Source of the DNA: Rhodopseudomonas sp. AAP120
Lineage (GTDB): Bacteria > Pseudomonadota > Alphaproteobacteria > Rhizobiales > Xanthobacteraceae
NCBI RefSeq assembly: GCF_001295845.1
Contig: NZ_LJIC01000044.1
Coordinates: forward strand, 1-51,719
Direction of reading: 5' to 3'
DNA length: 51,719 bases
Numbering within the stretch: position 1 is the stretch's first letter; every line of letters begins with the position of its first letter. The notes beneath the pieces are model-generated. The model saw only the letters and a list, made by a program, of their open reading frames with translations. It did not search any database and was not told the DNA's origin. Both the position numbers and the translations under genes were made by a program. Below, in pieces: positions 31,532 to 40,213 of this stretch.

Positions 31532-32619
31532 CGCACCGCCAGGCGCGCATAGCCGGCCGATCGGCCGTTCTGCCGCGCATAAAGAATGTCGTCGATCTCG
31601 CCGTCGGCCAGTGCGTGTCCGTACAGGAACGTGTACCAGTCGCGCATGTCGGCACGCAGGTCGATGGCGACGCGGCCGGGATGCAGCAGGCCGGCGAGCC
31701 ACGTCCAGGCCAGCGCCGATTCGTGACTTGGCGGATCCCAGCGATAGCCGCCGAGCGGGACGCGATAGACGCGCCGCTCTCGCACCGCACTGATACTTTG
31801 CAGGCGTGGATCGCCGTACAGGTCGGAGGGCATCGCAGTGTCGAAATTGCCGAGCAGGATGACGTCGGGATTCCACACCAGCATCTGCTCGAGCGTCACG
31901 GTGCGGCTGCCGCCGATTTCGCTCGCGGCATTGCGGCCGCCCGCCGTGCGGATGACGAAATCCGCGTAGCTGTCGCGCCCGGCGACCGCAAAAGAATCCG
32001 ATGCGTGCGACAGATGCAGGACGCGAGGCTTCGCGCTATCGGCGATGTCGCCGAGCGCGACTGCGAGCAGATCGCGGCGGCGCCGCTGACGTTCGACGAT
32101 CTCGGTGGCGCGCGCCTCCTGCCCGGCGAGCTTGCCCATCATCAGGATGGCGCCGTCGACCTCGTCCTGGCCGCCGTAACGTAAGCCCAGCACCGTCAGT
32201 CCGGCACGGTCGAGCATCGCGATCGGCTCGTCGCCCGAGGTCGCCCATTGCAGCACCGCATCCGGATGCAGCGCCATGATCGCCTCGACGTTCGGCACGA
32301 CGCCGGCACCACGCGTGATGCCGGTCGGGATCTTCTCGAACGATGGAAAGATGTGGCCGAGGATGCCGGACTGCATCGCGCTCGCCGACGCCGGATTCAT
32401 GCCGGCGACATGCGCGGTCGAGCGATCGATCGCCATGTAGGTCGACGGCGCCGGCATCGGCAGAAACACGACGCGCTGCGCGGGCGCAGCGACATTCACG
32501 ACTCGCCCGCGCTGATCGGTGAGATCGAGCGCCTGCGCCGCACCGAACCATCCGCACGCGACGATAAAGCCGCCCGCCGCCACGATGGACGAGCTTATCA
32601 AACGCGACAACAGCGACAT
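31528..32619 (-). CDS. Periplasmic binding protein, FecB/BtuF type
   Basis: This 363-residue exported binding protein has a signal peptide (LISSSIVAAGGFIVACGWFG, cleavage near AQA-L at about residue 30) and a two-lobed periplasmic-binding-protein (BtuF-like) fold: LTDQRGRVVNVAAPAQRVVF, VPNVEAIMALHPDAVLQWA, LEQMLVWNPDVILLGN. It first binds the imported metal complex; the ligand is unknown. ATG 32619 is selected by its signal peptide. It is the first gene of the importer operon and is divergent from the TonB receptor. The motif MNPASASAMQSGILGHIFP is unusual compared with common FecB proteins. Confidence 0.9.
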   Translation of the reverse strand: MSLLSRLISSSIVAAGGFIVACGWFGAAQALDLTDQRGRVVNVAAPAQRVVFLPMPAPSTYMAIDRSTAHVAGMNPASASAMQSGILGHIFPSFEKIPTGITRGAGVVPNVEAIMALHPDAVLQWATSGDEPIAMLDRAGLTVLGLRYGGQDEVDGAILMMGKLAGQEARATEIVERQRRRRDLLAVALGDIADSAKPRVLHLSHASDSFAVAGRDSYADFVIRTAGGRNAASEIGGSRTVTLEQMLVWNPDVILLGNFDTAMPSDLYGDPRLQSISAVRERRVYRVPLGGYRWDPPSHESALAWTWLAGLLHPGRVAIDLRADMRDWYTFLYGHALADGEIDDILYARQNGRSAGYARLAVR

Positions 32620-32730
32620 GAATTCGACGATCCTCGGCGAGGCGATTGACGACGCGCGCGGGCGAAGCGCGCCTGACTGCATAGGCCGCCGCGGCCTCGC
32701 GCAAAAGCAAAACGTCGCTGCGAATGGCCG

Positions 32731-32746
32731 TGATCGGGCCCGATCA
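32731..32746. promoter_or_regulatory. Perfect 16-bp palindrome, candidate operator
   Basis: TGATCGGGCCCGATCA is a perfect palindrome 112 bp from the binding-protein start and 186 bp from the TonB-receptor start. A dimeric regulator site is the simplest explanation. No known consensus is recognised. Confidence 0.45.
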
Positions 32747-32806
32747 TCATAGAATAACTCCAGAGGCGAACGTGCTCTGCGATGATCGTCGCGACGCCAC
32801 GCGTGT

Positions 32807-32834
32807 CGCCTCGATCGCATCACCGATCGAGGCG
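32807..32834. promoter_or_regulatory. 11-bp-arm inverted repeat, candidate operator
   Basis: CGCCTCGATCG-CATCAC-CGATCGAGGCG is a perfect inverted repeat with a 6-nt spacer, 98 bp upstream of the TonB receptor. It shares the GATCG core with the palindrome at 32731, so the two may bind the same regulator. An RNA hairpin in the receptor leader is the alternative. Confidence 0.5.
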
Positions 32835-32931
32835 AGTTGTAATAGTTCGAACTCGCGCACGGATTGTGGTCCGCAGGATTGTCGCACGATAAGGACCTCA
32901 CTCACTGATTGAGTGGTGGGGGACTTAGCTC

Positions 32932-35268
32932 ATGGTGTCGAGAACTCGTTCGGTCGCAGCGAGAAAGAGTGTAGTTGTCGCATCGACATACGGACTAAGT
33001 GTCGCGATGGCTTGCGTGATCACGGCCGGATTGAGCGTGGATGCGCGGGCGCAGACGGCCGATCCGTCGCGGCGCGAGACGGGACACGCTTTGCCGCCCG
33101 TGAACGTCGAAGCCGGACAGGCGTCGAAGCCCGGTCGTCCCGTACGGCAGAGTACAAATCGCGGCGCGCGGCGCATCGCAGCGCCGGCCAAGCCCGTGCC
33201 CAATCAGCAAGCCGCGACGACGGGCGCAGAACAGAGCGGCAGTACCGCTCTCGGTCCGCTTGGCGGCAAGCTTCCGCAAGCCGGAATTCCGCATCCGGCA
33301 CAGCAGAGCATCACCGTCGTCGAGCGCGCGCAGATCGAGCAGACCAGCCCGACCAGCCTGCTCGATATTCTGCAGAGCGTGCCCGGCGTGTCGATCGCCC
33401 GCGCCGGCGGCATCGGCGGCCAGATCTATCTGCGCGGCTTCTCGTCCAACAACTGGCGCTCGCCGATGTATATCGACGGCGACCGCTTCCGCGGCCGTAA
33501 CACGCTGCAGCTCAATTACTTCGCGCCCGAGGAGATCGAACGCGTCGAAGTGGTGCGCGGTCCGGCTTCGGTGGTGTACGGCTCGGAGGCGATGACCGGA
33601 CTGGTCAATGTCGTCACCCGCCGGCCGGCGGTCGATCCGTTCGGTCCATGGCGGCTCGCGCATGGCGGCTTCTCGGCGGGCTACAGCTCGGTCGACAACG
33701 GCTTCAGCACCTACGAATGGGCGCAGGCCGCGGGCCTCGGCTTCGACGTGCTCGGCGGCGTCAGCTATCGCAAGGGCGGCAACTATCACACGTCCGCCGG
33801 CCCGGCGCTCAACAGCGACTACGAGAGCATCGGCGGCAACTTCCGGCTCGGCTGGTCGCCCAACCGCGACCAGCGATTCGAGCTGACGCTGCGCGAGTAT
33901 TGGGAAGAGGACGGCCGTGCCGGCGGCGTCGGCGGTGCGCCGGGCTGGCCGTATATGAAGGTGCGCCAGCAGCCCAACCAGGTGCATATGGCCAAGCTGT
34001 CTTATGCGGGCGACTTCACCGACAATCTGGTGCAGCACGTCGAGGGATCGTTCTACGCCAACTATTTCGACACCAAGGTCGCCACCGTAAACACCGCGAC
34101 GCCGGGCGTCGTCACCAGCTCGGTCAGCCACGTCGGCGGTCCGCTGGTGATCGGCGGCCGGGCGCAGGGCGTGATCCCGTGGGAGCCGGCGGCGTGGGGA
34201 CTGGTGAAGACGACGTTCGGCATCGATGGCTTCCAGGAATGGCGCCCGGGCAGCAGCTCATGGTCGCTCCGCCAGACAGCGACGACCTCGACATTCACGC
34301 CCGAAGCCAAGACCGGACCCGACAACACCCAGGCCAATGCGGGCGCCTTCATGCTGCACGAGTGGACGCCGAACCGGCTGCTGACGCTGTCCGCCGGCGG
34401 CCGCTACGACTGGTTCAACACCACGACCGACTTGTCGCCGGTGAGCTCCGCCCGCGCGCTCGCGGTTCTTCGCCAGAACAGCGACGTCACCGCCACTGCG
34501 CCGACGGGCAGCGTCGGCGCCACCGTGCATGTGACCCCGATGCTCGACCTGCTCGCCTCGGTCGGCACGTCGTATCGCTATCCGACCAATTCGGAGTTGT
34601 TTGCCTTCTCGGCGACCTCGATTCCGAATCCGGAACTGAAGCCGGAGACCGGCCTCACCTATGAGGGCGGCTTCCAACTCAACTTCCCGGCCGCCACCCT
34701 CAAGGTCACGGCGTTCGACAGCCACTATGCGAACTTCCTGCAGACCGCCTTCGTCAATTACAACGGCGCGTCGGTGACCCAAAGCCAGAACGTCGGCCAT
34801 GCCACCGTAAACGGTGTCGAGGCGGAGTGGCGCTGGCAGCTCACGCCCTCCGTCAACCTCAACGGCAATGCCGCCTGGCTGCAGGCGACCAACACCGATA
34901 CCGACAAGCCGCTGCCGTTCATCGCGCCGTGGAAGGGACGGTTCGGCGTGCAATACGCGCCGCTCGACTCAGGCTACTCGCTCGGCGCGGCCATCGACTG
35001 GGCCGGAGCGAAGAGCCGCATCGACACCGCGCAGGAATATCCGACGGCCGGCTACGCCGTGCCCAGCCTCTACGCGTCGTTCGATCTCGGCATCCTGGTG
35101 TCGCGCCGGCTCGGCGACACCAAGCTGCATGTCAGCCTGCAGAACATCTTCGACACGCGATACGTCAGCGCGGCGACCTACGTGAACAGATCGTACCCAA
35201 GCTCGATGTACAACCCGCTGCTCGAACCGGGCCGCAACTTCACCGCGCGGCTCACGCATACGTTCTGA
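32932..35268 (+). CDS. TonB-dependent receptor of the metal-uptake locus
   Basis: This 778-residue outer-membrane receptor has a signal peptide ending VDARAQ (about residue 40), a low-complexity linker, a plug domain (ITVVERAQIEQTSPTSLLDI, VPGVSIARAGGIGGQIYLRG, VEVVRGPASVVYGSEAMTG) and a 22-strand-type barrel ending ARLTHTF. The plug signatures are closer to BtuB/FepA/CirA-like receptors than to the siderophore receptor at 2992-5259. It is divergent from the matching importer and should feed it. The substrate is unknown; no biosynthetic genes for a chelator are visible here. A strong hairpin follows at 35290-35319. Confidence 0.93.
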   Translation: MVSRTRSVAARKSVVVASTYGLSVAMACVITAGLSVDARAQTADPSRRETGHALPPVNVEAGQASKPGRPVRQSTNRGARRIAAPAKPVPNQQAATTGAEQSGSTALGPLGGKLPQAGIPHPAQQSITVVERAQIEQTSPTSLLDILQSVPGVSIARAGGIGGQIYLRGFSSNNWRSPMYIDGDRFRGRNTLQLNYFAPEEIERVEVVRGPASVVYGSEAMTGLVNVVTRRPAVDPFGPWRLAHGGFSAGYSSVDNGFSTYEWAQAAGLGFDVLGGVSYRKGGNYHTSAGPALNSDYESIGGNFRLGWSPNRDQRFELTLREYWEEDGRAGGVGGAPGWPYMKVRQQPNQVHMAKLSYAGDFTDNLVQHVEGSFYANYFDTKVATVNTATPGVVTSSVSHVGGPLVIGGRAQGVIPWEPAAWGLVKTTFGIDGFQEWRPGSSSWSLRQTATTSTFTPEAKTGPDNTQANAGAFMLHEWTPNRLLTLSAGGRYDWFNTTTDLSPVSSARALAVLRQNSDVTATAPTGSVGATVHVTPMLDLLASVGTSYRYPTNSELFAFSATSIPNPELKPETGLTYEGGFQLNFPAATLKVTAFDSHYANFLQTAFVNYNGASVTQSQNVGHATVNGVEAEWRWQLTPSVNLNGNAAWLQATNTDTDKPLPFIAPWKGRFGVQYAPLDSGYSLGAAIDWAGAKSRIDTAQEYPTAGYAVPSLYASFDLGILVSRRLGDTKLHVSLQNIFDTRYVSAATYVNRSYPSSMYNPLLEPGRNFTARLTHTF

Positions 35269-35289
35269 CGCACCGGTCAACCGCTCACG

Positions 35290-35319
35290 CCGGAAAGCCC
35301 TGTGCGCCGGGCTTTCCGG
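35290..35319 (+). terminator. Hairpin after the TonB receptor
   Basis: A perfect 11-bp stem (CCGGAAAGCCC / GGGCTTTCCGG) with an 8-nt loop lies 22 bp after the stop codon. No T-run follows, so it may end or stabilise the transcript without being a classical rho-independent terminator. Confidence 0.55.
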
Positions 35320-35534
35320 GAAGCCCTGGTCATTCAGAGCCAACCTCCAGAACGTCGTGCCGCAGCATCACGCTTCGCGCGGCCGCGATGGCCGGTTCTG
35401 CGATCGATACGGATCATCGCCGTAATCGGAAATCGTAAGACGGTGTCTCGGACGCGCTGCGGCACGCAGTGCCGCTGCGCAGATCCGGGATTCCGTTTCA
35501 GGCTTTACGAGGCTGGCTATTTATTCAAACAAAA
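35320..35534. other. Intergenic remainder without a gene
   Basis: Together with the hairpins on both sides this forms a 326-bp gap between two convergent genes. I see no coding sequence or clear motif in it. Confidence 0.5.
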
Positions 35535-35592
35535 GACCGGGGACCCGCACCTGCGGCACAGCGCGACGCGCTGCACCGCGTGCGGGACACGG
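35535..35592 (-). terminator. Rho-independent terminator of hpnO
   Basis: Reading the minus strand just past the hpnO stop, a long imperfect hairpin (GTCCCGCACGCGGTGCAGCG paired with CGCTGTGCCGCAGGTGCGGG) is followed by CCGGTCTTTTGTTTG, a T-rich tail. Confidence 0.65.
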
Positions 35593-35594
35593 GA

Positions 35595-36986
35595 CTACGC
35601 CGATTTGCGCATCGCGTTGTCGACCAGGGTCTTGCCGAGCGACCAGATCGCGCCCGGGACCTTGTGGCTGGCCGCGATGGTGTCGTCGAAGGCGCGTTCG
35701 ATCCAGGCGCAGTCGTCTTCGGTGATGGTCAGCGGCGGCAGCAGCTTGATGGTGTGCAGGCCGTGGCCGGCGACTTGCGTCAGGATCTTGTGATCCTTGA
35801 ACAGCGGCACCGTGATGAGTTGGACGAACAGGCCCTTGTTGGCGCTCTCCAGCATCGTCCACGACGCCTTCAGCCGCAGCGATTTCGGCGGCCCGAATTC
35901 CACGCCGATCATCAGCCCTTTGCCGCGCACTTCCTTGAGCAGTTCGTAGCCCGGCACCATGCGGGTCAGGGCCAGCCGCAACTCGGCGCCGCGCTTGGCC
36001 GCGGCCTCGACCAGCTTCTCGGCCTTCAGCACTTCCAGCGTCGCAATGCCGGCGGCCATCGCCAGATCGTTCTTGGCGAAGGTCGAGCCGTGCACCACCG
36101 CGCGGTCCATGCGGTTGAAGATCTTGTCGAAGATCGATTTGCGGGTCAGCACCGCACCGACCGGCACGTGGCCGCCCGACAGCGCCTTGGACAGCAGCAC
36201 GATGTCGGGCTCGACGTTCCAGTGCTCGACCGCGAGGAAGCGGCCGGTGCGGCCCATGCCGGTCTGGATTTCGTCCGCCACGAACAGGGTGCCGTAGCGC
36301 TTGCACAGCGCCGCCGCGCCCGGCAGGAACTCGTCGGTGGGCATGTTGACGCCCTTGCCCTGGATCGGCTCGACGATGAAAGCGGCGACCTCCCGGGTCG
36401 ACAACGCCTTCTCCAGCGCCTCGAGATCATTGAACGGGATGGTGGTGACGCCCGGCAGCAGCGGCCCGAAGCCGCCCTGGAAGTTCTGGTCGTCGGTCAG
36501 CGACAGCGCGCCATAGGTGAGACCATGATAGCTGTGGTCGCAGTTGACGATGCCGTTGCGGCCGGTGGCGCCGCGCGCGAACTTGATCGCGGCCTCGACG
36601 CTCTCTGCGCCGGAATTGGCGAAAAACACCTTGTCGAGATACGGCACCTGCTCGAGCAGCCGCTCGGCGAGGATGCCGGCGAGGGTCGAGACGTCGAGCT
36701 GCACCAGGTTCGGCAGGTCGGCGTCGAGCACGCTCTGCAGCGCCTTGCGCAGCACCGGATGGTTGCGACCAAGCGCGAAGACGCCGAAGCCGCTGAGCAG
36801 GTCGAGATAGCGCGCGCCGTCGCGATCGTAGAGATACTGGCCGGTGCCCTTCTGGAAACCGACGTCGTAGCCGATCGTCTTGAGGACACGGACGAGCTGC
36901 TCGTTGAGATGCCGCGCGTGCATGTTGCTGCGCTGGGCCTCACGGGCCGCGAACATCTCGGCGAGATCTAAATTCGGCTGGTTCAT
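35595..36986 (-). CDS. hpnO: HpnO, hopanoid aminotransferase
   Basis: This 463-residue class-III PLP aminotransferase carries ADEIQTG (Asp238) and SKALSGG (Lys267, the PLP lysine). In R. palustris and related bacteria HpnO converts the terminal hydroxyl-bearing side chain into 35-aminobacteriohopanetriol. Acetylornithine-type aminotransferases share the fold, but the N-terminal extension (MNQPNLDLAEMFAAREAQRS) and the setting beside hpnN and hpnH support HpnO. It is downstream of hpnN on the same strand, separated by 318 bp with a hairpin, so it likely has its own promoter. Confidence 0.9.
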   Translation of the reverse strand: MNQPNLDLAEMFAAREAQRSNMHARHLNEQLVRVLKTIGYDVGFQKGTGQYLYDRDGARYLDLLSGFGVFALGRNHPVLRKALQSVLDADLPNLVQLDVSTLAGILAERLLEQVPYLDKVFFANSGAESVEAAIKFARGATGRNGIVNCDHSYHGLTYGALSLTDDQNFQGGFGPLLPGVTTIPFNDLEALEKALSTREVAAFIVEPIQGKGVNMPTDEFLPGAAALCKRYGTLFVADEIQTGMGRTGRFLAVEHWNVEPDIVLLSKALSGGHVPVGAVLTRKSIFDKIFNRMDRAVVHGSTFAKNDLAMAAGIATLEVLKAEKLVEAAAKRGAELRLALTRMVPGYELLKEVRGKGLMIGVEFGPPKSLRLKASWTMLESANKGLFVQLITVPLFKDHKILTQVAGHGLHTIKLLPPLTITEDDCAWIERAFDDTIAASHKVPGAIWSLGKTLVDNAMRKSA

Positions 36987-37304
36987 GGGTTAGTTACGTC
37001 GCTTGTTGGAGCCGCCGTCAACACAAAAGGCAGACGTCGTACCGCGCTCGCGCTTTCTTTCCGGGATTGTGATGCGTGAGCGACATGCCAATATTGCGGC
37101 AGTGGCCACGCGGCGTACGAAAGATGCCCCCACCCTTCGTATAGTCCGATCCGGCCGGGCGGCGCCAGCCCTGTCAGGCGCCCTGCGGCAATCGGGACAG
37201 CTCCTGCGATGCGGCGCAGGTTTCCTCCTCCAGAACGCGGCGGCGAGGAAAACTTCTCCCGGCCGGTCGCCGTCCCCGCAGGCGGACGCGCCGCCTGCGG
37301 CAAC
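36987..37304. other. 318-bp gap between hpnN and hpnO
   Basis: The right end holds the hpnN terminator-like hairpin at 37276-37300; the left part should contain the hpnO promoter. No gene is seen, and the open frames are low-quality. Confidence 0.5.
37276..37300 (-). terminator. Hairpin after hpnN
   Basis: A perfect 10-bp stem (CCGCAGGCGG / CCGCCTGCGG) with a 5-nt loop lies 4 bp beyond the hpnN stop codon. The T-run is missing, so termination efficiency is uncertain. Confidence 0.5.
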
Positions 37305-39911
37305 TCACAGATCCGTATCGCCGCTTTCGTCGATGTGCCGTGGCTTGCCCATCAGCGCCGGCTGGAACAGCAGCACCGCGCCCAGCGTGGTCAGCAGCGA
37401 CAGCGCCAACAGTTTGCCCATACTGGCGGTACCAGGGTGGTTCGACAGCCACAGGCTGCCGAACGCCGTCGCCGTGGTCAGCGCGCTGAAGAAGATCGCC
37501 CGTGTCAGTGCCGACTGCAGCAGATTGGTGCGGCCGGCGCGCCAAGCCGTGACGTAGTAGATCTTGAACGCGACGCCGATGCCGAGCATCAGCGGCAGTG
37601 CGACGATATTGGCGAAGTTCAGCGGCAGATCGATCAGCACGCAGATCTCCAGCGTCACCGCGCCGGCCACCAGCAGCGGAACCAGCGTCAGCAGCACGTC
37701 GGTGAAGCGCTTCAGCGTGATCCACAGCAACAGCGAGATCGACAGCAGCGCCCAAAGGCCGGCCTGGATGAACGAACCCACGATGGTGTCGCCCGATTTC
37801 AGGATCGACACCGGGCCGCCGATCGCGTGCGGCTCGACCTTCAGGACGGCGGCGGCGAACTTGCGCAGCGTGTCGTTGTCGTTCGGATCGCCGTTCGGCA
37901 GCACCTCGACGCGGACCTGGCCGTCCTTGGTCTTCCACGACGACACGATGTCTTCCGGCAGATTGTCGAGCGTCACCTGCTGCGCCTGCAGCATGCTCCG
38001 GAGCTGGTCGAAAGCGATCTTCAGCGGCGTCACGAACACCGCCTGCGCCTGCTCGCGCGTCGCCTGGTCGGCGGTGGCCAGCGCGGCCAGCGCCTTTGCG
38101 AGCCGTCGTGCCGCGTCAGGGCCGGCACCGGCGGCATCTCCGGCGGTCTTGCGCAGCGCCTCCACCGAGCTGTTCAGCGAATCGACGTTCTCCTTGTCGG
38201 TCGGCTTTGGGTCGACCTGATCCGGATTGAGCGCCGGCTCGAGCAGCTTGGCGCCGGCCTGGATCAGCTTGAGCTTGGCCGGTTGGTCGGCGGGCACGAA
38301 GGTGTCGAGCGACAGCGTGCGCGACACTTCCGGCAGCTTCGCCATCTTGGCTTCGATCTCGCGCGCGCCCTGCTCGTTCGGCGCCATCACGTTGACCGCA
38401 TTGGCGCCGGTGTTCGGATCGCGCCGCAGGTCGAGGAAGGTGGCGATCGATTCGACCTTCGGGTTGCGCAGGTTGATCGGGTTGAAGTCGAACTGCATGT
38501 AGTACAGCAGCGGCAGGCCGGCGAGCGACACGCCGATGGTGCCGGCGATGATCGCGATCCGGTGTTTCTCGAGGAAATGATCGAGCGGCGCCAGGAAGGC
38601 GTAGCCGAGCGGCTCCTTCTCGCCACGCGGATTGAGCAGCTTGATCAGCGCCGGCAGCACCGTGATGCTGGTGAGAAACGCGATCGCCATGCCGGCGCCG
38701 GCGATCTCGCCGAGTTCCGAGATGCCCTTGTAGGAGGTCGGCAGGAACGACAGGAAGCCGGCGGTGGTCGACATCGCCGCCAGCGACAGCGGCACGGCCG
38801 AATAGTCCGCCGCCTGCACCAGCGCCTTGTCGAGATCGCCGGCCTTGTGGCGCTCCGATCTGTAGCGGACGCTGTACTGGATGCCGAAGTCGACGCCGAG
38901 GCCGACGAACAGCACCGCGAAGGCGATCGACAGCAGGTTCAGCGAATCCACCAGCATCAGCCCGACCGCGGTCGTGATCGCGAGGCCGATGAAGAGGTTG
39001 GCAGCAACGGCGAAGATGATCTTGCCGGAATGCAGCGCCAGCCACAGGATGAACAGCACCACCACCACCGTGCCGATGCCATTGACGACGGCGCCGTCCT
39101 TGACGGTGGCAAATTCCTCATTGGCGATCGGCACCGGACCGGTCAGCCGCACCTGGGCGCCGAACTCCTGCTCGAGCTTGAGGTCGGCCGCGGCCTGACG
39201 GATGGCGTCGGTGGCGTCCTTGCCGGGTTCCAGCGCCTGGAAATCGAGGATCGGCTTGACCTCGATGAACTGCCGCTTGTCGCCGTCGGTCAGCGGCTCG
39301 GGGCTGCTCAGACCGCGCCAGGAGAAAAATGTCGGACGCTTGGCCAGGACGTCTTCGACCGTCTGGCTGATGGTGTTGAACGGTGCGGCAGCACCGTCGA
39401 GCCTGGCCTGACCGCGCTTCACACCGACCAGCCCCGTCTCCAGCGCAGCCGTGAGCCCCCGGATGCTGGGATCGCCAGCCAGGATCTCGATCAGCGGAAC
39501 GGCGGACTGGAACTGGCCGGTGATCTTGGCGACTTCCTCGGTGGGCAGGAACAACAGCCCGTTGCGGTCGAAGAACGGCCCGCCCCCGAGCCGCTTGACC
39601 GACTCGAAGTTGATGTTATTGCTTGATAATTTCCGAAACAGCGCGGCCGCGGCAGCATTGGCGAATTCCGGCGTCGGCGCCTCGATCACCGTCAGGATCA
39701 ATCTTTCCTGATCGAACGCCTTCTCAAACGCGATATCACGCTTGCGCCAGTCGAGATCGGCCGAGATCAAATGATTGATATCGGTGTTGATGCCAAAGTG
39801 TTTGAAAGTATAGAAGCCGCTGGCGATCGCCAGAAGTACTCCGATCGTGACAGTAATAGACGCAAACCGGGTGCTGGCTTTGACAATGGAAACGACGGCA
39901 CTTTTCAGCAC
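37305..39911 (-). CDS. hpnN: HpnN, RND-family hopanoid transporter
   Basis: This 868-residue inner-membrane RND/MMPL protein has two repeats, each with one N-terminal helix, a large periplasmic loop and a bundle of helices. The first bundle is near residues 270-440 (LFVGLGVDFGIQYSVRYRSE) and the second near 710-860 (LLTLVPLLVAGAVTLEICVL). In R. palustris and Burkholderia HpnN moves hopanoids from the inner to the outer membrane. The GTG start at 39911 begins the conserved MLKSAVVSIVKASTRFASIT segment; the nearby ATG at 39913 is out of frame and hits a stop after two codons. It is divergent from ispH. Confidence 0.93.
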   Translation of the reverse strand: MLKSAVVSIVKASTRFASITVTIGVLLAIASGFYTFKHFGINTDINHLISADLDWRKRDIAFEKAFDQERLILTVIEAPTPEFANAAAAALFRKLSSNNINFESVKRLGGGPFFDRNGLLFLPTEEVAKITGQFQSAVPLIEILAGDPSIRGLTAALETGLVGVKRGQARLDGAAAPFNTISQTVEDVLAKRPTFFSWRGLSSPEPLTDGDKRQFIEVKPILDFQALEPGKDATDAIRQAAADLKLEQEFGAQVRLTGPVPIANEEFATVKDGAVVNGIGTVVVVLFILWLALHSGKIIFAVAANLFIGLAITTAVGLMLVDSLNLLSIAFAVLFVGLGVDFGIQYSVRYRSERHKAGDLDKALVQAADYSAVPLSLAAMSTTAGFLSFLPTSYKGISELGEIAGAGMAIAFLTSITVLPALIKLLNPRGEKEPLGYAFLAPLDHFLEKHRIAIIAGTIGVSLAGLPLLYYMQFDFNPINLRNPKVESIATFLDLRRDPNTGANAVNVMAPNEQGAREIEAKMAKLPEVSRTLSLDTFVPADQPAKLKLIQAGAKLLEPALNPDQVDPKPTDKENVDSLNSSVEALRKTAGDAAGAGPDAARRLAKALAALATADQATREQAQAVFVTPLKIAFDQLRSMLQAQQVTLDNLPEDIVSSWKTKDGQVRVEVLPNGDPNDNDTLRKFAAAVLKVEPHAIGGPVSILKSGDTIVGSFIQAGLWALLSISLLLWITLKRFTDVLLTLVPLLVAGAVTLEICVLIDLPLNFANIVALPLMLGIGVAFKIYYVTAWRAGRTNLLQSALTRAIFFSALTTATAFGSLWLSNHPGTASMGKLLALSLLTTLGAVLLFQPALMGKPRHIDESGDTDL

Positions 39912-40213
39912 ATTTGCTCTTTCTATTGCTATCGGCTTGCCTAGAATGCGGCGGCTCCGCCGGGTACCGAAAGACGATCGAACCGGCCTGTGCGTTCCGA
40001 CGACGGATCAAAGACCGCAAATACCCATGAAGCCCGCAGGCGTCGTGGCCGGAAGTAATCTCAACAGGCTGGATTGCCAAGGGCGTTTTCAAACAGCGCC
40101 CGTGGGAACCCTGCGTCGCTCGCATTTTCGGGTGCCCCCATACCGGCTAGCACATGGTACGGGAATTGCCCATAATGTCGCCAGGAGACGATCAATCATG
40201 AGCGTGGTGCCCT

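Larger units (their letters stand above)
32620..32931. other. Divergent control region, importer/TonB receptor
   Basis: This 312-bp region holds two strong dyads (32731-32746 and 32807-32834) and a small one next to the receptor start (CACTCA-CTGAT-TGAGTG, 32899-32915), followed by the GGTGGGGGA ribosome binding site. No gene is visible. It should contain both promoters of the uptake locus. Confidence 0.6.

Noticed and set aside
37209-39626. 805-codon plus-strand open frame opposite hpnN
   Set aside because: It is an antisense shadow with His/Arg/Gln-rich repeats and no domain.
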